64,000 nucleotides of DNA, taken from the NCBI RefSeq assembly GCF_040760075.1, contig NZ_CP142884.1, positions 4,402,001 to 4,466,000 on the forward strand, read 5' to 3'. How positions within the stretch are numbered: position 1 is the first letter of the stretch; every line of letters starts with the position of its first letter. The translations under genes and the position numbers were made by a program. The DNA comes from Sphingobacterium sp. R2. GTDB taxonomy: Bacteria; Bacteroidota; Bacteroidia; Sphingobacteriales; Sphingobacteriaceae. Positions 18,096-27,217 of this stretch are shown here, piece after piece. The notes under the pieces are model-generated. The model ran no database searches. It worked only from the letters and a program-made list of their open reading frames with translations, and was not told the DNA's origin.

Positions 18096-18383
18096 TGTAC
18101 GCTAAATGTACAACATGCTTCAAATGAGCTGTCCAAACATAAATTTATTACTTAGGTATTGTATACTGTATCTTACTACACAAGTTTAAAACTAGTCTAT
18201 CAGGATTACCTCTGACTTATTTTAAAATTCCTCGGGCATTATCACGATATTTTTCTAAATCAAAAAGATAATATATTTTGATTATTTTTTTTTATTTTAT
18301 AGCCTTTCAATTGAATCAAGTTCATATTCTTAAAATAGCGCTGTCTGCGCGGAGAATGAATATTTTTACAGAAACTGGCAACG

Positions 18384-19064
18384 CTAAACTCTTCTTGAAT
18401 TTATAGCTTTAGTCCATTCCTTTCGATGACACCGAGTACAGGATTGAGAATCGCTATCAAAATTAAACACAACATGGCCACAATACATACATGCAAACGG
18501 CCCTTCAGAGTTGGATACATCAACCATCTTATAGGAAGAAGGGAACAGTGGTAGCCCATATTTGACGTCATCATCAGCATAGAATAAAACGCTTAATGTG
18601 CCATCAATCTCTAAAACACCCTCTTTAACCTGCCCTAAATGTTCTACGTTTAAATTTCTGAATTCTGAAAAAAACTCCGTTCTCGAAAAATTATCATCAT
18701 CTTCATGCTTGATGTGAAATACTCCGTCCTTCACTATTGGTAGAACTTTACCCTCTAATAAATGAGTGATCACCTCAGACTTGTAGGTAAGCCAGGTTAT
18801 GAACTTGTAAAGTACAATAACACAAATAAAAACAACAACCGAATAGGAAATTGGCAAATCTTCCTGAAACATCGGATCTCCTGCGGCCGATCCAAGACTG
18901 AGAATAATCGCCACTTCAAAAACAGTCAACTGGCGAACACCTCTCCTACCTGAAAGTCTGAGTATGATCAAAATCAGAAGAAACATTATTATCGTTCTCG
19001 CTGCAATTTCCACAAGAAACGAACTTTCAACTCCGTCCGAGAATATTTTGCTTATATCAATCAT
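18384..19064 (-). CDS. DUF421 (YetF/YcaP-like) membrane protein with C-terminal zinc ribbon
   Basis: A 226-residue inner-membrane protein. Three hydrophobic segments (about 21-37, 50-62 and 73-92) flank the DUF421 signature SGRRGVRQLTVFEVAIILSL. The soluble domain follows, with GKVLPIVKDGVF and the RTEFFSEFRNLNVE block. After it comes an extra tail with two Cys pairs (Cys192/195 and Cys209/212; CMYC and CTRC) forming a probable zinc ribbon. DUF421 proteins belong to sporulation and stress-related membrane protein groups with unclear biochemistry. Confidence 0.88.
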   Translation of the reverse strand: MIDISKIFSDGVESSFLVEIAARTIIMFLLILIILRLSGRRGVRQLTVFEVAIILSLGSAAGDPMFQEDLPISYSVVVFICVIVLYKFITWLTYKSEVITHLLEGKVLPIVKDGVFHIKHEDDDNFSRTEFFSEFRNLNVEHLGQVKEGVLEIDGTLSVLFYADDDVKYGLPLFPSSYKMVDVSNSEGPFACMYCGHVVFNFDSDSQSCTRCHRKEWTKAINSRRV

Positions 19065-19189
19065 AACCTCCCAAATAACTAAATCTAAACAAGATTGTCA
19101 CATTTATTCCGTAAACATTCCTCGGACTGCAATAGTTCATTGCTCGCAAAAAACAACATAAATAGGGATCTTAAATATGAGCGCAATTG

Positions 19190-20053
19190 CTAACCATTGA
19201 CCACTTCACCACCATTTGGGTGTAAAACTTGACCGCTCATAAAATTTGAATCTTCGCTCGCTAGAAATAGAAAGCTTGGTGCAATTTCATTTGGCATCCC
19301 TGCCCTTCTCATTGGCGAGTCGCTTCCAAATTCTGAGTTTTTTTTAGCGTCAAATGAGGATGCTATCAATGGAGTCCATACCGGGCCTGGCGCAACAGCA
19401 TTGACCCTTATTCCTTTAGCAATAAGATTTGCAGACAAGCTTCGTGTAAAAGAAATTATTGCACCTTTTGTTGCAGAGTAATCGATCAACTTTGGACTGC
19501 CTCTATACGCAGTCACAGAGGATGTATTAATTATGCTTGCCCCCTTTTTAAGATAAGGAATGGCATACTTTGTAATCCAGAAATAGGAAAAGAAATTATT
19601 CTGAAAAGTTTTTTGTAACTGTTCAGTAGTAATTTTTTCAATGGATTCTGTTTCCCAATGAAGCCCAGCATTATTAACAATAATATCAACTTTTTTGTGC
19701 ATTCTTATCGTAGATTCAATTACTTTTTTACAGTGATTTTCTTTTCCCAAATCACCTTTAATCAGCGTACATTTTCTAGAGAAGGATTCAACCTCTTTCT
19801 TGGTTTGTTTTGCATCTTTTGTTTCATTAAGATAGGCAATAACAATATCTGCTCCCTCCTTTGCAAATAACAAAGCTACAGCTTTGCCTATGCCGCTATC
19901 TCCCCCCGTAATTAACGCGACCTTGTTTTTCAACTTTCCTTCAGCAGGATACGTTAACGGAGAAGTGTCAGGAACTGGAGCCATATTTATTTCCAATCCG
20001 GGTCGCTTCTGCTTTTGCAACGGTCTAATCTTTTTACTTGCTGCTTTTTTCAT
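19190..20053 (-). CDS. Short-chain dehydrogenase/reductase
   Basis: A 287-residue SDR of the longer, YhdF/YghA-like type. A basic N-terminal extension (MKKAASKKIRPLQKQKRPG) precedes the Rossmann fold. The NAD(P) loop is TGGDSGIGKAV, the NNAG motif is at about 128, the catalytic Ser lies in NTSSVTAYRG, and the YxxxK pair is in DYSATKGA. It should reduce or oxidise a small carbonyl or alcohol. It resembles the Tat-exported SDR at 27218-28216, so the two are paralogues of the same subfamily. Confidence 0.9.
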   Translation of the reverse strand: MKKAASKKIRPLQKQKRPGLEINMAPVPDTSPLTYPAEGKLKNKVALITGGDSGIGKAVALLFAKEGADIVIAYLNETKDAKQTKKEVESFSRKCTLIKGDLGKENHCKKVIESTIRMHKKVDIIVNNAGLHWETESIEKITTEQLQKTFQNNFFSYFWITKYAIPYLKKGASIINTSSVTAYRGSPKLIDYSATKGAIISFTRSLSANLIAKGIRVNAVAPGPVWTPLIASSFDAKKNSEFGSDSPMRRAGMPNEIAPSFLFLASEDSNFMSGQVLHPNGGEVVNG

Positions 20054-20355
20054 ACCATTTTTTTAAATAATTCCAGACAATATCTGATTTTGAAAATTTG
20101 TAAAGGTTAGTGCAAATATGAATTCTTTATAGTGTTGGTAACCTTATATAACCTTTATTGATAAATTAAAGATAATCGGCATTTTGCTAAAGAGTTTTTA
20201 CCGATTCTTCCAACAAATGAACAAGCTCAGCGTCTGAAAGGTTTGCCAGGTATTTCAATTGAAAAAAGAACACTTTCAAAAAGTGAACATCATTCGCTCC
20301 TACTGCGTCTTGTTAGGGGAAAATTTATTTAGTAACAAAAGGCCGACTGATAGAT
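20054..20355. other. Intergenic region with one short ORF remnant
   Basis: A 302-bp gap. On the minus strand 20187-20312 reads 41 protein-like residues (HFLKVFFFQLKYLANLSDAE, then LVHLLEESVKTL) ending at a TAG. It begins right after a stop and has no start codon, so it is probably the tail of a lost gene. The rest would carry the promoter of the minus-strand dehydrogenase. Confidence 0.25.
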
Positions 20356-20643
20356 ATGACCAGACAGAAGACGAATAAAAGTATCACTTTAATAATTGAC
20401 TTTGAAAAGGCAATTAAAAATGACCCTGATATCTTTACACAGCCATCCTGTTACAGGGACCTATTGTACCCAGGAGAACAAAACGGATTCCCTATTTTTG
20501 TCATAACAAATGAACAAGATGCACAATCCTCGACTAAACGTAGTATTACCTATTTGAAAACAATCATTGAGGGATTTTGGGAATCACATTGGCTGGACAA
20601 TCTTACCATCTTTGATTGTTTTAAACCAAGTAGGGTGTTATAG
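20356..20643 (+). CDS. Hypothetical protein (95 aa), possibly frameshifted near its end
   Basis: A small soluble protein (SITLIIDFEKAIKNDPDIF; FPIFVITNEQDAQSSTKRSI) of no family known to me. The frame stops at 20641. Another frame immediately continues with VIENYSEEELTSIISENEDL to a TAA at about 20704, with equally protein-like composition. A single indel near 20632 would fuse the two, so the present C-terminus may be a recent truncation. Confidence 0.45.
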   Translation: MTRQKTNKSITLIIDFEKAIKNDPDIFTQPSCYRDLLYPGEQNGFPIFVITNEQDAQSSTKRSITYLKTIIEGFWESHWLDNLTIFDCFKPSRVL

Positions 20644-20743
20644 AAAATTATTCTGAAGAAGAACTCACATCTATTATTAGTGAGAATGAGGACTTAATTA
20701 TTTAAATTAGAGGCTAAATACTTAAAAAACTTTATAAAGCAAA

Positions 20744-21274
20744 ATGAAATCAACGGAAGTATATCGAATAATCAACAGAATTATTTTTCCTGAATTAAAA
20801 AGCTTAGGGTTTAAAAAGACTAAAAGCGGCATGTTAGGCTTTTACAAGCAATTAAAAGATCACAATTTAGTTATTTGGTTCCAATGTGCCCAAGGTGGTT
20901 TTGATGCTTATGCTGGTTCTAAATTTGTAGTTGAAGTACAGATTAGTAAGAACAATGACATTGGTTCACCTTCTGTTTTCAGGGAAAGAATCCCCTTCTT
21001 TTTAACAATGGACGATCTAACCACAGTAACCATACTCGAAAATAGAGTTAAAGACAAACTACGTTTTCCACCAAGTAGTCATTATATTTTTGCTATGGAT
21101 GAAAAGATACAGCTTTGGTACAAGAAAAAATTTGAGAAAGTTGAGAATATCTACACAAACTCTAGTGACATCTGGTTGGTATATTTTGATGAAACAGATA
21201 TCCGCAATTGGGTCGAATTCTTGCAACCTATCATTAGAAAGATCGTATTGGATTTTGAACAATCGGATTACTAA
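20744..21274 (+). CDS. DUF4304-like protein
   Basis: A 176-residue soluble protein. The N-terminal pattern LKSLGFKKTKSGMLGFYKQL followed by a strand with VIWFQCAQGG resembles DUF4304, a family of small proteins that often sit in orphan or immunity clusters. No catalytic motif is visible. It lies 100 bp after the previous small gene on the same strand and may share its transcript. Confidence 0.5.
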   Translation: MKSTEVYRIINRIIFPELKSLGFKKTKSGMLGFYKQLKDHNLVIWFQCAQGGFDAYAGSKFVVEVQISKNNDIGSPSVFRERIPFFLTMDDLTTVTILENRVKDKLRFPPSSHYIFAMDEKIQLWYKKKFEKVENIYTNSSDIWLVYFDETDIRNWVEFLQPIIRKIVLDFEQSDY

Positions 21275-21487
21275 ATGGATAGCTAAAATTTCCCTTCCTT
21301 AAAGTATAATCTCCTATAAAATTAAATAGTAGGTTTAAATCATAAAAAACTATAATGAAAATGGAACAAATCGCGGTCCTTTGGCACGAACAATAAATTA
21401 ATTTCCATATCGGATATATATCCACGAGGAAAAACCACTTTGAAATGATGAAAAACACGCAAATATTTCTTCTAGAATTCTAAAAGG

Positions 21488-22051
21488 CTACATTCCTGGA
21501 GGAGTACGATAAGTTAAGATTTCTGTTCCATTAGACTTTTTCACAATCTCCTTTGTATTTTTAAAGATTAGCGTATGACTTCCAAGTTTGCTATAGGATA
21601 CAAAGTCTCCATCCGGAGTTTGTTTGCATATAACAAACATATGCCAGCCACCGTCTACCGGAAGTGAGATAATTACTTTTTTTTCGGACTTCAACTCATT
21701 ATCTATCGTCTGAAAAAGACTGTCGATCGGAAAGGTTGCATTCCGGGGCAAAACAAATTTTTGAGAAAAGGTAATACCGTATAATTCTCTATTGTCAAAA
21801 TCACGAAAAGAACCATCAGCCTTGTTCTGCCATTCATTTTGTAAACCGTAAAAATCAAAATCAACCACTTTATAATACTTTAGTATCATCTCGACAGCGG
21901 ATGGGATGCAAGACATTTGAAAGAGTTGATTGTGGTTATTGACGACAGTATCAAAGAACTCAAAATCATCATCTTTTTGTGTTTGAGCCTTCAAATGAAA
22001 ACCGATAGATGTGGATAGTAACACACTTAAAATAAAGAGCATCTTTTTCAT
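21488..22051 (-). CDS. C39-peptidase-like secreted protein, catalytic residues present
   Basis: A 187-residue protein with a cleavable signal peptide (about 1-22, ending KAQ). Its core resembles peptidase C39-like/papain-fold domains: Cys48 at the head of a helix (SCIPSAVEMILKYY), an upstream Gln42 that could form the oxyanion hole, and His137 in a strand (GGWHMFVI). It is expected to act in the periplasm or outside the cell; the substrate is unknown. A near-identical copy lies just upstream (22098-22661). The family call is by motif only. Confidence 0.6.
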   Translation of the reverse strand: MKKMLFILSVLLSTSIGFHLKAQTQKDDDFEFFDTVVNNHNQLFQMSCIPSAVEMILKYYKVVDFDFYGLQNEWQNKADGSFRDFDNRELYGITFSQKFVLPRNATFPIDSLFQTIDNELKSEKKVIISLPVDGGWHMFVICKQTPDGDFVSYSKLGSHTLIFKNTKEIVKKSNGTEILTYRTPPGM

Positions 22052-22097
22052 AATTTAAATTATTTTTGATGATAGCGCAAAACATGATCATATTTTT

Positions 22098-22661
22098 CTA
22101 TTCATTAGATGAAATGCTGTACGTCATGATTTCTGTTCCATTAGACTTTTTCACAATCTCCTTTGTATTTCTGAGTATCGTTGTGTGGCTGCCGTGTTTG
22201 CTGTATGAAACTAATTCACCATCCGGACTCTTTTTATAAACCACAAAAATCGACCAGCCCGTTTCCACCTGAAGTGCGATAATTACCTTTTTCCCAGATT
22301 TCAATTCATTATCTATCGTTTGAAAAAGACTATCCATTGGAAAACTTTCATCCCGGGGCAATACAAATTTCTGAGAAAAAGTAATCCCATATAGTTCTTT
22401 TTGGTCAAAATCACGGAAAGAGCCATCTATTTTATTCTGCCATTTAAGTTGCAAGTCATAGAAATTAAAATCTACCGCTTTGCAATACTTTAGCACCATT
22501 TCGATAGCTGAAGGAATACCTGAAGGCCCAAAGATCTGATTGTGATTGTTGACGACAGTATCAAAAAAATCATAATTGTTGTTTTTTTGTGTTTGTGCCT
22601 TCGCTTGAAAAATAACTGATGCGGATATTATCAAGATTAAAATAAATAGCATTCTTTTCAT
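22098..22661 (-). CDS. C39-peptidase-like paralogue lacking Cys and His
   Basis: A tandem paralogue of the gene at 21488, collinear over all 187 residues when started at the ATG at 22661 (MKRMLFILILIISASVIF signal peptide). An earlier in-frame ATG at 22742 would bury the signal. The catalytic Cys48 is Gly (GPSGIPSAIEM) and His137 is Ser (TGWSIFVV), while surrounding blocks such as SFRDFDxxELYGITFSQKFV are kept. It should be enzymatically dead but folded, as expected of an inhibitor, decoy or regulatory partner. Confidence 0.6.
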   Translation of the reverse strand: MKRMLFILILIISASVIFQAKAQTQKNNNYDFFDTVVNNHNQIFGPSGIPSAIEMVLKYCKAVDFNFYDLQLKWQNKIDGSFRDFDQKELYGITFSQKFVLPRDESFPMDSLFQTIDNELKSGKKVIIALQVETGWSIFVVYKKSPDGELVSYSKHGSHTTILRNTKEIVKKSNGTEIMTYSISSNE

Positions 22662-22742
22662 AATTGAGCTTATTTTGATTAGTTGAGCGTCGACTTTACC
22701 GTTAAAAATGTTAACGTTTTCAGCATATCTCATGCTGTACAT

Positions 22743-23290
22743 TTTTGGTTTTATTTTGATCGCAATTGTTTATGAACGATCTTACTTTGATTAATTAAGC
22801 CTAAGTTATCATTTTAGATTATCAAAGTACTGCAAAGACGTTCGATTTAGTAAAATGGAACTTCCTGCTTTAAATTATTCACTTGATATCTGAAGTTTTT
22901 CTCAAATATCGGGAGATTCCATGTAAAGCTTTACAATTGCGGAAAAATACATGAAAAGCAAAAATTTCAATAGTCCTTCTGTCTCAATTTGCTACCAATT
23001 TTTATTAATATTATTTGACGTTCAGACCTTAAGTCGATATTTGTTGACGAGCTTTAGTAGCGGTTGTAAAAATAATACTTATCAGCATCACCTATAAAAC
23101 GTTTTTACGTTACAGGGCAACTCTAAAGATGATGAGTCACTCTTTTTTGCTTCTTATTCAATGACATTTAAAAATGTTAATCATGTCAGTAGAATTAACA
23201 AAATATATTGGAAGAGTGCCATGTGAAAAGCAGTTTCAATACTTAACCAAGTAGGATAGCCCTTAAATTAACTTCTCAGCTGGCCGCTCT
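22743..23290. other. Intergenic region without recognised features
   Basis: About 550 AT-rich bases between two minus-strand genes. I see no convincing coding stretch, RNA or terminator. The part next to 22742 should carry the promoter of the C39-like pair. Confidence 0.4.
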
Positions 23291-23821
23291 TTATGTACAC
23301 TTATAATGTAGTTGAATCAACCCGGTATCAAAAACTTTTGATGTCATAAATTGTAGGGCTTGCTCAGGTCTTCCGTCTTTGAATAGTTTTGTCCCATTAC
23401 CTAGGAGAATTGGAATAACCGAGATGACAAAATCGTCTATTAAGCCACACTTTAAAAACGCATTGATTACTTCCGCCCCACCATCGCAATAGATATTTTT
23501 TCCAGCTAGTGATTTTAGTTGGGCTACCAATTCGATTAAGTCACCTGTGTAAAAAATCGTCCTACCCACTTGTGGTTTCTCTGTTCTTGTGATAACATAA
23601 ACATCTCGCTGTCCATTGTCGTAATGGGAGGTCCCGATTTCGCGAACGACATAGTCGTAAGTTTTTCTGCCGACAATGATGGTATCAATTTGACACATAA
23701 ATTCAGTGTAGCCATAGTCTTCTCCTTCTTTTTCGACCAATTTTAAAAAGCTCAAGTCATCGTTAGGCTTTGCAATATATCCATCTAGGCTCATTGCAAT
23801 AAAAAGTGAAATTTTTCGCAT
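23291..23821 (-). CDS. Dihydrofolate-reductase-like (RibD C-terminal) protein
   Basis: A 176-residue protein of the DHFR/RibD-C fold. It begins MRKISLFIAMSLDGYIAKPN, the family's usual first strand. TIIVGRKTYDYV and YVITRTEKP follow, then the nucleotide-binding IYCDGGAEVINAFLKCGLID. These proteins are NADPH reductases of uncertain substrate, distinct from housekeeping DHFR. It lies 73 bp after the AraC gene on the same strand and is likely in its operon. Confidence 0.9.
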   Translation of the reverse strand: MRKISLFIAMSLDGYIAKPNDDLSFLKLVEKEGEDYGYTEFMCQIDTIIVGRKTYDYVVREIGTSHYDNGQRDVYVITRTEKPQVGRTIFYTGDLIELVAQLKSLAGKNIYCDGGAEVINAFLKCGLIDDFVISVIPILLGNGTKLFKDGRPEQALQFMTSKVFDTGLIQLHYKCT

Positions 23822-23894
23822 ATGTTTAGCGTTCTAAAGTTTCTGCAAATTTAAGACTAGGCTATCATCGTTATTTTGTAAAAATGCGACAAAA

Positions 23895-24629
23895 TTAAAG
23901 TGACGATGGTAAAAGGCCAGTATTCCGTCTGATTTCAAGACTCAGATGCGAATGATCATAATAGCCACACTCAAAAGCGATATCCATCAGACTGCGACTG
24001 TCTGTCGAATTTCTGATCAAGGATAAAGCATGCTGAAAACGGATAATGTTCGAATATTGCTTTGGCGATAGTCCAATAAATTTTTTAAAATTTCGTTCCA
24101 GCTGTCTGACGGTTGTACAATTTCTTTTTGCCAGATCAAAAATGCTAATTCTTCCCTTCGACAAATGTATACCCTCAATAACAGTATGTAAGTGGTTTGT
24201 TCGGGTAATTATTCTTGCGGAATAAAAACGATCAAAAAAATTGAAATGCTCTTCAAGTACTTTATCGACATTAAAAGAGATGTTTTTTTCAAATTCGACC
24301 GTAGTGTTTGTCAATTCATTTTGAGCAGTAAAACGGTAGAAATTAGCAAAAGTTGCAGGTTTTAAACAAACACCAATGAGATGTGTATCGTTATCAATAA
24401 GACTATCTTTAAAAGCATTCATAGCACCTACTACATAGGTTTTTCCATAATCCATTGAGAAACAACCATTATCAGTCAAACATTTATTTCCTAAATTCAA
24501 TAGGATGCCAGCACAACCATCGGGGAAAACCCGCTCCCACACCCTTTCAGATTCATTTCCGCTAAGTTCCCAATAAAAATGAATATAGGGTTCTAACTCT
24601 TTGCAAGGCTTTGTTTTCTTATATTCCAT
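23895..24629 (-). CDS. AraC-family regulator (short sensor type)
   Basis: A 244-residue regulator whose N-terminus (YKKTKPCKELEPYIHFYWEL) is the sensor found in many Bacteroidota AraC proteins. The C-terminal two-HTH domain includes ISIFDLAKRNCTTVRQLERN and MDIAFECGYYDHSHLSLEIR. The second helix-turn-helix is well preserved. It is encoded just before the DHFR-like gene and probably regulates it. Confidence 0.88.
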   Translation of the reverse strand: MEYKKTKPCKELEPYIHFYWELSGNESERVWERVFPDGCAGILLNLGNKCLTDNGCFSMDYGKTYVVGAMNAFKDSLIDNDTHLIGVCLKPATFANFYRFTAQNELTNTTVEFEKNISFNVDKVLEEHFNFFDRFYSARIITRTNHLHTVIEGIHLSKGRISIFDLAKRNCTTVRQLERNFKKFIGLSPKQYSNIIRFQHALSLIRNSTDSRSLMDIAFECGYYDHSHLSLEIRRNTGLLPSSL

Positions 24630-24670
24630 TTGCTCTCTAAAACTTCATCAAAATTAAATACCAAAGTTTT

Positions 24671-24865
24671 TTGCTTATTTGCGCTTTACCCTACCTATTT
24701 GTTTTAGCTAAATTACAGAATATTGATTTTCTTAAAAAATCTTACAAATGGGCAATAGGGACACTTCTAGTTATGATAATGACGCTTAACTTGCGCATTA
24801 CGTATGCTATTTTTTCTATTTTTGCCTCACCAGCTGCCACTAAAAAATCTAGACAACACCTATAA
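24671..24865 (+). pseudogene. Possible tail of a small membrane protein
   Basis: An open stretch of about 64 residues with two hydrophobic segments (LLICALPYLFVLAKL; WAIGTLLVMIMTLNL). It has only a TTG at its head and a TAA a short way upstream. Composition is protein-like, but the start is poor and the N-terminus appears missing. It may be the 3' remnant of a lost gene. Confidence 0.25.
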
Positions 24866-24929
24866 ATTTATCGGTCTCTCAATTTTAATGACATAATTTA
24901 ATGACATGAATAGAACGGTGGAAAATCCG

Positions 24930-25355
24930 TTATTTGTACCTAGAGAAGAAAGCGCTGTCTATAAAAGGACCTTTTTCATCATTCATCTTTTTTGTACGGT
25001 ACAAAAGAAACTTCCCAGAAGGCAGAATCTCTGCATAGGGGGCTCTCAGATCGGTAGTACTTTGCAGCATGATCAATTTATTCCCTCTTGGCCAAGCTCT
25101 ATAGGCATCAATCATTGGTTCTCTACCCCGGCCGATGTCATACCAATCGTTAATGGTAAAATAATCCTGTCCATGTTCATGATAGATGGATAGATGTCTT
25201 TTATTTTTTTTGTCGAACCATTTACCTTCGATACTTTGAATACTTGCCTTATGATTTTTCTTCGTAGGCTGAGCACTACAATTGCTGTGAGCGAAAAAAT
25301 ATGCATAACAGAAAATTAAAACACATACCTTGATATTTATCATAATCTTATCCAT
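24930..25355 (-). CDS. Hypothetical secreted protein
   Basis: From the Met at 25355 the protein has a signal peptide (INIKVCVLIFCYAYFFAHSN) and about 110 mature residues with a beta-strand-rich, aromatic pattern (GKWFDKKNKRHLSIYHEHGQ; YFTINDWYDIGRG). This resembles lipocalin-like or DUF-type small periplasmic proteins, but no named family is certain. An upstream in-frame ATG at 25430 gives a poor N-terminus and is less likely; a further Met at 25343 is possible. Confidence 0.5.
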   Translation of the reverse strand: MDKIMINIKVCVLIFCYAYFFAHSNCSAQPTKKNHKASIQSIEGKWFDKKNKRHLSIYHEHGQDYFTINDWYDIGRGREPMIDAYRAWPRGNKLIMLQSTTDLRAPYAEILPSGKFLLYRTKKMNDEKGPFIDSAFFSRYK

Positions 25356-25705
25356 TTGGTCATTATCAAACCGACACATCCTGAATTGCAGAAGCGATAC
25401 CAGCCGTGTTTTCGTAAAAATACAAAACAAAAAGGTTTACTAAAAGTTCAATCGAAAGAAGATACTTCACTCAGAAGAGACCCAATGATCTTGTAAATGG
25501 AAATTTTATAAACAGCTTGATCATCAGAATTTCAACGCTTATTGATAATACAACAATTACATATTAAATTTGATAAGGGATTACGGCCGTCGGTAATTTG
25601 CATCTAATTATAGTAAAAAGTGTTGATGAATGAATGAATTGTATATTACTATGATAAATATGCTTCAAATTTTCAATCACAACAGTCATTTACGAAAAGG
25701 TACTT

Positions 25706-26308
25706 ATGACACAATATAAAGGCATTGCGAAAAAAATAATTGACCTGAAAAATGCAGACTTAGCATTAAGGGATAAGCTTATTAATGAGGGTAAACTAAG
25801 CGATGGGTATAATGAAGAAATGAAGACCTTACACAATAAAAATGCTAAGATTCTGGACAAAATCATGAACACTATCGGTTATCCTACAGCAGAAAAAGTG
25901 GGAAAAGAAGCGAGCGAAGCCACCTGGTTAATTATACAGCATGCAATTGAACAACCAGAATTCATGAAGAGAAGTGCCCAACTACTGAAGACAGCTGTAA
26001 AAAGTAATAAAGCCGACCCTAGAAACTTAGCTTATCTGACAGACCGAATAGCTGTATTTCAAGATCAGCCACAACGTTATGGAACCCAGTTTGATTGGGA
26101 CGAAAACGGAAATCTAAGTGCGCATACAGTCGATGATGTGATCAAAGTAAATAAACGACGAAAGTCAATCGGGCTAAACACGCTTGAAGAGCAAACTGAA
26201 GTGATAAGGATACAGGCGGTGCATGAAAAGCAGTCGCCACCAAAAGACTTTTTAAAAAGAAAACGAGAAATGGAAGAGTGGAAGAGAAGCGTGGGATGGA
26301 CAAAATAG
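25706..26308 (+). CDS. DUF6624 family protein
   Basis: A 200-residue soluble protein. The central region (NTIGYPTAEKVGKEASEATW, LIIQHAIEQPEFMKR, then NLAYLTDRIAVFQDQPQRYG and TQFDWDENG) matches what I know of DUF6624. Its members occur in Bacteroidota and others, often alone, with no established function. The polar C-terminal tail is lysine- and arginine-rich. Confidence 0.8.
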   Translation: MTQYKGIAKKIIDLKNADLALRDKLINEGKLSDGYNEEMKTLHNKNAKILDKIMNTIGYPTAEKVGKEASEATWLIIQHAIEQPEFMKRSAQLLKTAVKSNKADPRNLAYLTDRIAVFQDQPQRYGTQFDWDENGNLSAHTVDDVIKVNKRRKSIGLNTLEEQTEVIRIQAVHEKQSPPKDFLKRKREMEEWKRSVGWTK

Positions 26309-26347
26309 AGGGATGCTAATAAAAACTGATTAAGATCTTAAAAAAAC

Positions 26348-26959
26348 CTAATGTACATCGCCAATCAGGCGAAAAGTCAAATTGATACGAGCTCTCATTT
26401 TTTGCGTTGATTTTGCGACACGATGTTCCCAAGTTTCCTGCAAATCGCCTTTCATCAGCAACAGGGAGCCATGACTTAGCAACAAAGAATACTTTTTACT
26501 ATGATCGTCTGCCTTCCTAAAATCAAAAAAACGCGCCTGTCCCAGACTTATCGATCCAATTACAGGCCTATCTCCTAGTTCGCTATCTCGATCACGGTGC
26601 CAGGCCACCGAATCATTGTTGTCGCGATATAAATTAAGCAATACTGAATTGAATCGATAATTAAAGCGCTGCTCGATCTTTTCCTTCAGAGTTTTCAAAG
26701 GTTCAAGCCATTGATTTACAGTGATTGTTTTTCCAGCGAGTTGGTAACTGGTATCTTCATCACCATACCAAGCCGTCAACCTAGGGGTCAATACCGTTCG
26801 ATCGTACATCATCTTAGATGTATGCTCCCAACGAACCTCCTTGAGCAATCGATGAAATAAATCATCAGCTTCCTCTAGTGTCAGAAAATCCGCTTCAAAT
26901 TCTAGGAGCTCTTCCGGAAAACGATATCCTTCGTTTTGAAATAAGCTAAGCTGATCCAT
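26348..26959 (-). CDS. AlkB-like 2-oxoglutarate/Fe(II) dioxygenase
   Basis: A DNA/RNA alkylation-repair type dioxygenase. Visible residues are the HxD iron pair (VAWHRDRD), the distal His (TWEHRV), and the 2-oxoglutarate-binding Arg pair in MRARINLTFR. The substrate-lid region has LLNLYRDNNDSV, as in AlkB homologues. I start at the ATG at 26959 (MDQLSLFQNEGY), which gives the usual ~203-residue size; an ATG at 26998 adds 13 residues. Confidence 0.92.
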   Translation of the reverse strand: MDQLSLFQNEGYRFPEELLEFEADFLTLEEADDLFHRLLKEVRWEHTSKMMYDRTVLTPRLTAWYGDEDTSYQLAGKTITVNQWLEPLKTLKEKIEQRFNYRFNSVLLNLYRDNNDSVAWHRDRDSELGDRPVIGSISLGQARFFDFRKADDHSKKYSLLLSHGSLLLMKGDLQETWEHRVAKSTQKMRARINLTFRLIGDVH

Positions 26960-27217
26960 GTTCCAATTATTTAAAAGGTATTCTAATGAGCCGGCCACAT
27001 TATCAAATCGCCTTTTCTGAAGAAAAATTTATCTTACATCAAGAACAATTTATCTTGCACAAGGTTTGTCATTATAAATAGTGATGGATAAGTAGCTAGT
27101 TCCGGCAAAGTGTATATTCAAAAGGAGTTGCAATCAGCTTATCACCGATTGCAACACAAGACACCACTTAGATAGATATTTGATAAAACTGTTTATTCCG
27201 TAATGTAGCGGATCAGC

